From Marispirochaeta sp963667435 (GTDB lineage: Bacteria; Spirochaetota; Spirochaetia; JC444; Marispirochaetaceae), in assembly GCA_963667435.1 (NCBI GenBank), contig OY763414.1, positions 3,162,001 through 3,226,000 of the forward strand: DNA of 64,000 nucleotides, read 5' to 3'. The notes under the pieces are model-generated. The model did not search any database. It saw nothing but the letters and a program-made list of their open reading frames with translations, and was not told where the DNA came from. Below, one piece after another: positions 45,084-53,400 of this stretch. How positions within the stretch are numbered: position 1 is the stretch's first letter; each line of letters opens with the position of its first letter. The position numbers and the translations under genes are program-made.

Positions 45084-45962
45084 GTGGATATCTATGAACT
45101 GAAATTTTTCCTATCTGCAGCGGAGTTCCTTCATTTCGGCAGGGCAAGTCAGGCATGCAATATCAGCCCTTCCGCTCTGAGCCGTGCCATAATGCGGATG
45201 GAGGAGGAGGTTGGTGAACCCCTGTTCAACCGCGACCGCCGCGGGGTTCAGCTGACAGAGGCTGGTAGACGTTTCCGGGAATATGCCCGGAGCGCTGTGC
45301 AGGGTTGGGAGGAACTCCGCCGTGGTGTCCATTCCGCGGAGCTGACCGGAGAAATCCGCATCTACTGCTCCGTAACCGCCTGTTACAGCGTGCTTCCCTC
45401 CATTCTCTCCCGTTTTCGGGAGGCATACCCGGGGATTCATATAAAGCTTCAGACCGGCGTTGCCGCCGATGCGGTAGGTACGGTCAGCTCAGGCGATGTG
45501 GACATGGCGGTAATAGCCCGTCCCGATTCTCTGCCTTCAGGCCTGCTCTTCCGGGAACTGACAACCACCCCACTGGTATTTGTCGCACCCCGGCAGGAGT
45601 GGGAGTTCCGGGAGGTCCTTGATACGAATCCTGTCCCCTGGTCGACGATTCCAATGATTCTTCCGGAGCGGGGGCTCATGCGTATGCGGGTAAACCGCTG
45701 GTTCCGGGAACAGGGGGAGACACCCAGGGTCTATGCCGAGGTAGCCGGTAACGAGGCGATCCTTGCCCTGGTAAGCCTTAACTGCGGTGTTGGCGTTGTT
45801 CCCCGGCTGGTTATCGAGCAGAGCCCTGTTGCACGGAAGGTGAAAATTCTTAAGGTAAAACCGCCGCTTACAGCCTATTCGGTGGGAATGTGTGCCCGCA
45901 AAGGCAGTCTTCAGACAAAGGCTCTTCAGGCATTCTGGGATATCGGGAGCGGTGAAGCATAA
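45084..45962 (+). CDS. IlvY-like LysR family regulator
   Basis: 292 residues from the GTG at 45084 (MDIYELKFFLSAAE); another GTG lies two codons upstream. The winged helix (AEFLHFGRASQACNISPSAL) and the effector domain (EIRIYCSVTACYSVLPSIL, ALVSLNCGVGVVPRLVIE) resemble E. coli IlvY along the whole length. IlvY activates ilvC in response to acetohydroxy acids and usually lies next to ilvC. Neither ilvC nor any branched-chain gene is adjacent here. Confidence 0.8.
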   Translation: MDIYELKFFLSAAEFLHFGRASQACNISPSALSRAIMRMEEEVGEPLFNRDRRGVQLTEAGRRFREYARSAVQGWEELRRGVHSAELTGEIRIYCSVTACYSVLPSILSRFREAYPGIHIKLQTGVAADAVGTVSSGDVDMAVIARPDSLPSGLLFRELTTTPLVFVAPRQEWEFREVLDTNPVPWSTIPMILPERGLMRMRVNRWFREQGETPRVYAEVAGNEAILALVSLNCGVGVVPRLVIEQSPVARKVKILKVKPPLTAYSVGMCARKGSLQTKALQAFWDIGSGEA

Positions 45963-46301
45963 AAAATGCCGGTCTCCTGCATAAATGCGGTTAACCGGCT
46001 ATATATATTATGCCGGTCTCCTACAAAAGGAGTAGCCGGTGTTCCATATGTTGGGGTAAGCGCTTCTGTTCATGGAAGGCCTCCTTGTTCCAACGTGGTA
46101 TACACCATATCTTAGCAATCATGGATTTTTAGTGTCAATAGGCGCGGCTTTTTTGCATTATCTGCACGGGGGTATACCAGGGCATTTTACTGCCTCGGAG
46201 CTTCTGTGATAGCAGGAGATATTGTATTTTGAGGAATATAATCCATAAATTGGTTTATTTTGATAATTTTGTGGATTATAATACGTAAAAAGGCGATGGG
46301 T
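45963..46301. other. Gene-free stretch with twin hairpins and an inverted repeat
   Basis: No coding frame is convincing. The sequence TGCCGGTCTCCT occurs twice (45967 and 46011), each time opening a hairpin: GCCGGT/ACCGGC with inner GCAT/ATGC (45968-45999), and CCGG-CTCCT/AGGAG-CCGG (46013-46039). They may end the IlvY transcript. Further on lies the promoter-proximal inverted repeat of the ATPase gene. The rest shows nothing I can name. Confidence 0.5.
46237..46280. promoter_or_regulatory. Inverted repeat before the ATPase gene
   Basis: TATAATCCATAAATT (46237-46251) is mirrored by AATTTTGTGGATTATA (46265-46280), arms of about 15 bases with one mismatch and a one-base offset, around 13 bases. 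Each arm contains TATAAT or its complement, so promoter elements are inside. It lies 22 bases before the likely start codon. A role as operator or mRNA hairpin is inferred. Confidence 0.5.
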
Positions 46302-47501
46302 GTGATACCGAGAAATACTTATCTGGAATTCCTGAAAGACAACAAAGATCTGAATTTAATAAAAGTAATTTCTGGTGTACGAAGAAGCGGAAAGTCAACC
46401 TTATTCCAGGTGTACCGAGAGTGGTTGCTTGCCAATGATATTCTTGAAGAACAGATTGTCTTTATAAACTTTGAGGATCTTGAATACGATTCGTTAAGGG
46501 ATCACCGAACCCTATACTATTATGTTAAGCCAAAACTGATTGCCGGAAAAATGACATATATATTTCTCGATGAAATTCAGCATGTCAGCGAGTTTGAAAG
46601 AGCAGTTGACAGTCTGTTTATCCAGAAAAATGTTGATATTTATATCACCGGATCCAACGCCTGGTTTATGTCGGGAGAGTTGGCTACATTACTTTCCGGC
46701 AGGTATATCGAACTGAGAATACTTCCACTGTCATTTAAGGAATACTGCATCGGGGAGGAGAGTAATGACACGGCTGGAGAAAAGTACAGAAAATATCTGG
46801 AGAACAGTTCTTTTCCATTCACCGTGCAGATCGGGGATAACCATAAGGTTATTACTGAATATCTTCAGGGCTTGTACAATACTGTAATTCTGAAAGACGT
46901 AGTGGCGAGATATAAAATAAATGATGTTATGATGCTGGAAGATGTTACCAGATTTCTGTTTGATAATATTGGGAATCAGACATCACTGAGAAAAGTTGCA
47001 AATACGATGACCTCTAACGGGAGAAAGATTGATCCCAAAACTGTGGAAAAATTTGTAAGTGCCCTGAGAGAAAGTCTTATTATCTACCAGGTTAAACGGT
47101 ACAATATAAAAGGGAAGCAGTATCTTAAGACACTGGCAAAATACTATGTTGTCGATATTGGCCTTCGATATATGTTGTTGGGCAGGCGTAATGTTGATAT
47201 TGGGTATATTCTTGAAAATGTAGTCTATCTGGAGCTTGTTCGACGGAATTATGATGTATTTGTTGGCCAGGTGGATGACCTGGAAGTTGATTTTGTGGCT
47301 ATGAAAGATGATGAAGTTGTTTACTATCAGGTTGCGGCAACAGTGAGAGAGGAGGCGACACTGAATCGGGAACTGACCTCACTCAGGAAAATCAAAGATC
47401 ACTATCCCAAATTTCTCCTGACCCTGGATGAAGATCCGGAAGCGGATTATGACGGAATCCGCAGAATGAATGCGTTGTCGTTTTTGTTGAATAATAAGTA
47501 A
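46302..47501 (+). CDS. AAA ATPase with DUF4143 (PD-(D/E)XK-like C-terminus)
   Basis: 399 residues from a GTG at 46302 (AAGG eight bases before); an ATG two codons earlier has AAGG too close. Walker A GVRRSGKST (about 20-28), Walker B MTYIFLDEIQ. The DUF4143 end has EVDFVAM ... VVYYQVAA, the nuclease-like core lacking the classical Lys. Such ATPases are common, often transferred and of unsettled role. It is richer in A+T than most of the window, and its stop codon lies one base before the first CRISPR repeat. Confidence 0.8.
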   Translation: MIPRNTYLEFLKDNKDLNLIKVISGVRRSGKSTLFQVYREWLLANDILEEQIVFINFEDLEYDSLRDHRTLYYYVKPKLIAGKMTYIFLDEIQHVSEFERAVDSLFIQKNVDIYITGSNAWFMSGELATLLSGRYIELRILPLSFKEYCIGEESNDTAGEKYRKYLENSSFPFTVQIGDNHKVITEYLQGLYNTVILKDVVARYKINDVMMLEDVTRFLFDNIGNQTSLRKVANTMTSNGRKIDPKTVEKFVSALRESLIIYQVKRYNIKGKQYLKTLAKYYVVDIGLRYMLLGRRNVDIGYILENVVYLELVRRNYDVFVGQVDDLEVDFVAMKDDEVVYYQVAATVREEATLNRELTSLRKIKDHYPKFLLTLDEDPEADYDGIRRMNALSFLLNNK

Positions 47502-47502
47502 A

Positions 47503-49058
47503 CACAAGGTTTGAATCAGTTCTTTGATAACGTAAAATACACAGTGACGCTATTTGCATCAACAGCGGGTTGTGGTTTGAATCAGTTCTTTGATAACGTA
47601 AAATTTGAAGATGATTCACCAAATCAAATGATGAGTTGTGGTTTGAATCAGTTCTTTGATAACGTAAAATAAAAGCCATTCATATACCCAATTATCGGTA
47701 AGTTGTGGTTTGAATCAGTTCTTTGATAACGTAAAATTTCCCCATGACCAGAAGCGAAGCTATCCGGGTTGTGGTTTGAATCAGTTCTTTGATAACGTAA
47801 AATCCTGACATAGTTATGCCCAAACTCAAGCACGTTGTGGTTTGAATCAGTTCTTTGATAACGTAAAATATGGGCGGTGTAGACGGTGAAGACCAGACTG
47901 TTGTGGTTTGAATCAGTTCTTTGATAACGTAAAATGTAACAGAACAAAATAATATTGACACGTATGTTGTGGTTTGAATCAGTTCTTTGATAACGTAAAA
48001 TCGTAATAATCTTCGCAATCAGGCATGTATTGTTGTGGTTTGAATCAGTTCTTTGATAACGTAAAATTAGCATAGCCACACCAAGGGAGGTAGCGCCGTT
48101 GTGGTTTGAATCAGTTCTTTGATAACGTAAAATCCCAAAATCGAAAAAAATAAACTGTATTATGTTGTGGTTTGAATCAGTTCTTTGATAACGTAAAATC
48201 TTCCGTTATCGAGCAACGTGAAGCACATAGTTGTGGTTTGAATCAGTTCTTTGATAACGTAAAATTACCTCCTGATTCCCCGCAAGGGCATTCTTGTTGT
48301 GGTTTGAATCAGTTCTTTGATAACGTAAAATCACCGTCGGTACCATCACCGTCAGGACCGCCGTTGTGGTTTGAATCAGTTCTTTGATAACGTAAAATTA
48401 AATCGAGATCCTTTCTCTCCAGGCCAAAGTTGTGGTTTGAATCAGTTCTTTGATAACGTAAAATAATACTAAAATCAGGTATATATATTGTGGAGTTGTG
48501 GTTTGAATCAGTTCTTTGATAACGTAAAATCGGGTGAGGTCTGCTTCGTACTTTGCCCGCGTTGTGGTTTGAATCAGTTCTTTGATAACGTAAAATAGCA
48601 ATAACTATGTGACAGATCATGCCATGGTTGTGGTTTGAATCAGTTCTTTGATAACGTAAAATTATCCTCAAGACGCACGACTGCAAAGAGCGGTTGTGGT
48701 TTGAATCAGTTCTTTGATAACGTAAAATGATTTTATTTATGAAGAAAAAGAAGGAATTGTTGTGGTTTGAATCAGTTCTTTGATAACGTAAAATGATCAT
48801 AATTAAGTCTAACATAGGAATTAGGTTGTGGTTTGAATCAGTTCTTTGATAACGTAAAATTAACTCATTGGCAATTTCGAGAGCAAGGCCGTTGTGGTTT
48901 GAATCAGTTCTTTGATAACGTAAAATGACAGCACTATCGTCTGTCTGTTCATCCCCGTTGTGGTTTGAATCAGTTCTTTGATAACGTAAAATTACAACGC
49001 TATCTTTTATTGTTTCATCATCGTTGTGGTTTGAATCAGTTCTTTGATAACGTAAAAT
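47503..49058 (+). CRISPR. Type II-C CRISPR array, 24 repeats and 23 spacers
   Basis: Repeat unit of 36 bases beginning GTTGTGGTTTGAATCAG and ending GATAACGTAAAAT; spacers are 30 bases except two of 31 (47671-47701, 48332-48362). Repeats 2-24 look identical. Repeat 1 (47503-47538) differs in its first five bases and adjoins the ATPase gene, marking the old end; the leader end is near cas2. crRNA should run on the plus strand, because the tracrRNA anti-repeat pairs with this strand. Each repeat holds TTGAAT (bases 9-14) and TAAAAT (31-36) 16 bases apart, a promoter-like pair as in Neisseria arrays. Confidence 0.97.
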
Positions 49059-49164
49059 ACCTGGCAAATAAGCCCTTATTTTACCGTTATTTAGCCTGTT
49101 TTCAGGGAAATAAAAACAGGAAATCCGGGTTCGTAATAGTCGTTCCCGGACCATTTTTCGGATC
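49059..49164. other. CRISPR leader region
   Basis: An A+T-rich 106-base stretch between the last repeat and the cas2 stop codon. It has AAATAAG-CC-CTTATTT (49066-49081) right beside the repeat and CCTGTTTT/AAAACAGG further in, which may bind integration factors or end transcripts from either side. It is where new spacers should be added, since repeat decay is at the other end. Confidence 0.6.
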
Positions 49165-49470
49165 CTAAAACATTTCCAACTGCTGAGGTGTGGGCGGCAG
49201 AGGGTCTTCGGTCCTTCCAAAGTAGTTAATTATGTCGGCATATTGTTTATCCGTCAGGGTCATGATGGTAACCTGCCCGTTTTGAGGAATATACCCCTTC
49301 AACCGCTTGGTATGTACCTGCATGTTCTCCCTTGAGGGGCAGTTACGGATATAAACAGAGTACTGAAGCATGTAGAATCCATCTTTTATCAATGCCTTAC
49401 GGAATGCTGTTGCCCTTTTGCGTTCGGCAACTGTATTGGTTGGCAGGTCGAACAGTACGATAATCCACAT
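49165..49470 (-). CDS. cas2: CRISPR-associated endoribonuclease Cas2
   Basis: 101 residues from the ATG at 49470 (MWIIVLFDLPTN), chosen because GGAAAGG lies nine bases before it and the length is typical; an ATG 11 codons further out has no ribosome site. D8 after the first strand is the conserved acidic residue, and SVYIRNC and GQVTIMTLTD are family strands. With Cas1 it forms the spacer-integration complex. It overlaps nothing and lies next to the leader. Confidence 0.95.
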   Translation of the reverse strand: MWIIVLFDLPTNTVAERKRATAFRKALIKDGFYMLQYSVYIRNCPSRENMQVHTKRLKGYIPQNGQVTIMTLTDKQYADIINYFGRTEDPLPPTPQQLEMF

Positions 49471-49506
49471 AATCTTATACCTTTCCAGCGCTGTTTGTTT
49501 CATATT

Positions 49507-50403
49507 TTATGCCAACACCGGATATTGTATTTTCTTCACCTCTTTTTTATAAGCTTTAACAAGCGAGGCTGTTGTAAAGGTTGTCCCCACCCAGAGTGGA
49601 CGTTTTGTGTTTTTAAATGTTACATCTGCGGTCAATACCTGCAGTAATTGCTGCTTGGTACTGCTGCTTAAGTCTTCTTCTGCTGTACCTGATTCAGCGA
49701 GTGAATAGACACATTCGTCAACAAAAGGCCTGTAAGGTTCCATTATGTCATCTGCAAGGGCGTATGCATTATACTTGTTGCGATGATGAATCCCTAATGT
49801 CGGTATCAAACCGGAGGCAACCAGTGCTCTGGCAACTGCCGCCCTTAGAAGAGCATAGCCATAGTTAAGCATGTTGTTAGGCGGAGGATTGTCCCTGCCT
49901 CTGCGGAACTTTTTATCTTCAAAGAGTAAGCTCCAGTAAAGCCTGGCTGCCTGAGACTCCATGTTTGTGGCATCGCCGGATGCTACATTGTTGCGGTAAT
50001 ATGCAAAGTCAGCAGGTACCTTGCGTCCCAGCTTCTTCAGCAGGTTTTCCTGATTTCTTATTTTGTATTCAACTGTCTGTTTCCAGAGGTTCTTCTTTTG
50101 TGGTTCAGTTATACTTATCTGAGTACGGTAGGTTTCATTCTGACCATGGTTTGCATCCAAAGGCAGCATTAATCCGGAAGGCATGTGCTTGATGTCGCAG
50201 CTTATTACCGCAGTTTTGTTCTCACAAAGCACCTGTAATACCGGCTGGGTTAGGCTTATCTGCGGATTATCTAACAGCAGTGCGCCGATGTCCTCTACGG
50301 GTACCTGTTTTTCTGATTCACTCTTCTTGTTATAAACTACCAGCTGGCTATTGCGAATGGAGAGGCGGCAGGGGTTTTCGATACAGATGGTCCGTTTTAA
50401 CAT
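49507..50403 (-). CDS. cas1: CRISPR-associated integrase Cas1 (type II)
   Basis: 298 residues, type II size. The catalytic triad can be placed in NMESQAARLYW (Glu, about 148), LGIHHRNKYN (His, about 205) and LADDIMEPYRP (Asp/Glu, about 217-221). The N-terminal beta domain starts MLKRTICIENPCRLSI. It lies 15 bases after cas9 and before cas2; neither csn2 nor cas4 is present, which defines subtype II-C. Confidence 0.96.
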   Translation of the reverse strand: MLKRTICIENPCRLSIRNSQLVVYNKKSESEKQVPVEDIGALLLDNPQISLTQPVLQVLCENKTAVISCDIKHMPSGLMLPLDANHGQNETYRTQISITEPQKKNLWKQTVEYKIRNQENLLKKLGRKVPADFAYYRNNVASGDATNMESQAARLYWSLLFEDKKFRRGRDNPPPNNMLNYGYALLRAAVARALVASGLIPTLGIHHRNKYNAYALADDIMEPYRPFVDECVYSLAESGTAEEDLSSSTKQQLLQVLTADVTFKNTKRPLWVGTTFTTASLVKAYKKEVKKIQYPVLA

Positions 50404-50418
50404 AACAAGAATACTTGT

Positions 50419-53400
50419 TCACTGTTTCTTTGAGATCTCCCCTAGTATATCGACTTCCACTGCCATAGGCTTGAGTTCATCCCATTTCTTCAAACTTTGT
50501 ATGCGATGATAATAAGGATAAAAGTCATTTTCCAATGTTGATTCGGTATGTTTTCTAAAACAATAGTATGATGAGGAGATCTTCTGCACTCTATAAAGGT
50601 ATGTACTCAAATTTATAGTCTGTTCACTATCAGTTCCAATTAGAAACATTTCATTTTCTTTCAGAATAGCTTCTGTCTGTTTCCCCTCCGGTGGTAGTTG
50701 AAATACCTTTTCTCCCTTCTGTTTCCGTTGAACCGCTTCCCAGAATGTTACGCATGTTTCCATAATTTTTTCATCACTATTTTTATATAACAGAATATGA
50801 TGATTGTTGCGCGGGTTTACCCATTGTCTGCCGTCTGTCTTTAAATCAACGGCATTTCCAATGTGTTCTTCCATACGCACCTTGTAAACCGGAATTGGCT
50901 CACCGTTGCGGTTTGGCAGAAATATTCGTGTTTTTCCCTCTCGCAGCAGTGTTCCGGAAGGTATTTTAAAGGGGCCGCTTGTGTCTATTCCATCTGTTTC
51001 CAGAAGAGCTATTATTGCCTTGCGGATACGTGAGTCAGCTATTTTATTAACAAGTTTGTGATCGGAAATAGTGTCTATAGACTTGCGTACCCTATAGGAC
51101 GATTCTCCGGTCTCGGGATTTATTCTTTTTCCGTATACTGTTTCTTTATGTAATTGTCCCCGCACGCCAATTCCCCTGCTCTGGTAGCGCTTGCCATCCT
51201 TTATGTAAGGTTTGCTGATTCTGCTTATAATTCCATTGTTTTTCTTGTGTGAAACGATAATTACCTCTATTGAACTCACCGCCTGATTGCGGAAGTCCTG
51301 CCAGGGAGAATCAAAAGAGGGGTGTGAAGCTTTTCCTCGCTGGCGTTCTTTCTGCTGTGCATTATATGTGGAAAGTCTTTGAACAAAGCTCTGATCAGTT
51401 AAAGCTACGGTGAGAGCATCAATGGCATGGTGCCGGTGGTCGCCACGGTTTTTAACCGGAAAAAACTCCAATCTTCCAGTTTCGTAATTTCTGGATATTT
51501 TTCCTTCTGTCAGTTTCTCAGTTTCTTTCTGAGGTCTACTGTTTTCCATTAATTGAATTTCAAAAGGACGTGTTTCGACAGTAAAAACACCCCAGGCTGG
51601 GTATGGGTCTTTTATACTTTCAGTAGTAGAGAAAGATTCATTCAGATCACTCTGGAAAAATCCGCTTTCAACTGTTCCTTCCATGCAGATTTCGCCTGAT
51701 TTGATTGCGGGCTTCTCGTTTCGAACCGGTATCGGATTACTAATGTCGGGTTTCAGTGGGATGTAGCCTATCCATTTGCCATCACTGATTAATGCTGGAA
51801 GGCTGTATTTATTTCCAAACACGGTAAAAATGAACTGATTGTTGGATGCAGTTCCAAAAACTTTGAGTTCATTCTTCTTCGCTTCCCTTGACTGCATATT
51901 GGCTGGAATAAAATCGAGCTTCTCCTTATCTGTTATCAGAGCTTCTACCCAATAACTTTTTCCCTCCGGCAAGTCTTCTGTCATAAGTAAGGGGTAGCTC
52001 ATATTCGTAGCTTCAAATTGCTGTTTATTTTTTTTACCTCGCAGAAGAATTGCATCTTTTCCTGATGCTTCGGGGTTTTTAAAAATGGGCCTGACCTCTT
52101 TCAACCCGCTATGGTGCAGTTTAAACCAGCATTTGCCATCTTCCTCTGTGCATACAGGATTATATGTTTCAGGGAACACTTCAGAGAACAATCTGTTTTT
52201 CTTTACCGTACCTACAAGTAGGAGTTCATCCCTCTGCTTCTCGGGCAAAGGACTTCTTTTTGGATGAAAAGAGAGGATGCTTCCTTCCTGATCCATTCTT
52301 CCCCAGTATTCTCCAGGTTCAAGATCCTCTGTAATTGGAATTGGAGGTGCTAAAATGGTATCCAGGCCCCAGTTGTGCCGTAATTCGGCTGTTACACGAC
52401 CAGGAATAACTCTGACATTCGGGCAGATTGTTTTCAGTATTTCGGCAGCTTTTTTACTGATGTAGCGGGTATCATTCAACTGACGCTCAATAAAATCTTC
52501 TGAGGAAGAATTGCTGGAAATAAATCGTTTTGCTTTGTTGTATGGCAAACATGCAAATGCCCTACTGATTACTTCTCTCCAAAGTGCTTCGTTGTGATGA
52601 AAAAAACCGTATGGAGTTTTCTCTCCTTTTTCTCTGTTGAGGTTGGACTCGCAAAGAGTCTTGTTTCCCAGACTATCATCAAGGCTGATACTGTACGGTG
52701 CAATATGTTCTATCTGGAACAGGTTTTCCGGACCGAAAAGTGCATTCAAGCTTATTGATTTACCGGAATACGGGCACATGGCTGTTCCGTTTTTCTGGGC
52801 CAGTTCTGTGTAAAGAAGATATTTATGAATATTCTGACGAGTATGGGACAATCCAAAGCTGCTTAAAACTTCACGAGCTTTGTCATTCTCATCCTTTCGT
52901 TTTAAATTTTCTCCGTACTGTTTCTTTCTCTTCTCTGATGATTGTTTAAGATCCCGAGCCAGTTCAACTCTGATGCTTTCGAATTGTTCATCCGGTTCCA
53001 GATAACGGTCAATTATGGTATTTACCAGCCGGCGTGTTTCGTTTAATGCCTGCTGAACAATAGGATTTCGCAAGTTCTCAATTGCTCCAAGCTTGCGCCT
53101 GTATTCTTCACTTCGAACTGATTGACTGTGATGATAGAGATAGCGCATTTCTTTTTCCGGCAGTTTGTATACCGAGGTCAGTAATGTTTTTACTTTTTCG
53201 ACAGCTTCTCCCTCTTTATTTTGCTGGTGAAGTATATCCAGAACTCCCTGCTCAATATTCTTGTTCAGTTCAATGTTATTGCGGTTACAGACATTCAGTA
53301 CTCCACCCAGGAACGCCGCAGTGCTGTATTGAAAACCACGCTCAAGAAAAGGCAATATGTTACGAATAGCCCGTAGCGAGACATTGGAATATCCTTCCTT

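Noticed and set aside
46140..46200. Possible riboswitch or T-box in the gene-free stretch
   Set aside because: Only short stems such as GGCA/TGCC are present; no conserved core of a known class was found.
47539..49022. Self-targeting spacers
   Set aside because: No spacer was seen to match other parts of the window by eye; a full genome search could not be done.
47392..49220. Long minus-strand reading frames through the array that repeat LRYQRTDSNHN
   Set aside because: The 66-base repeat-spacer period is 22 codons, so the repeats stay in frame by arithmetic. They are not genes.
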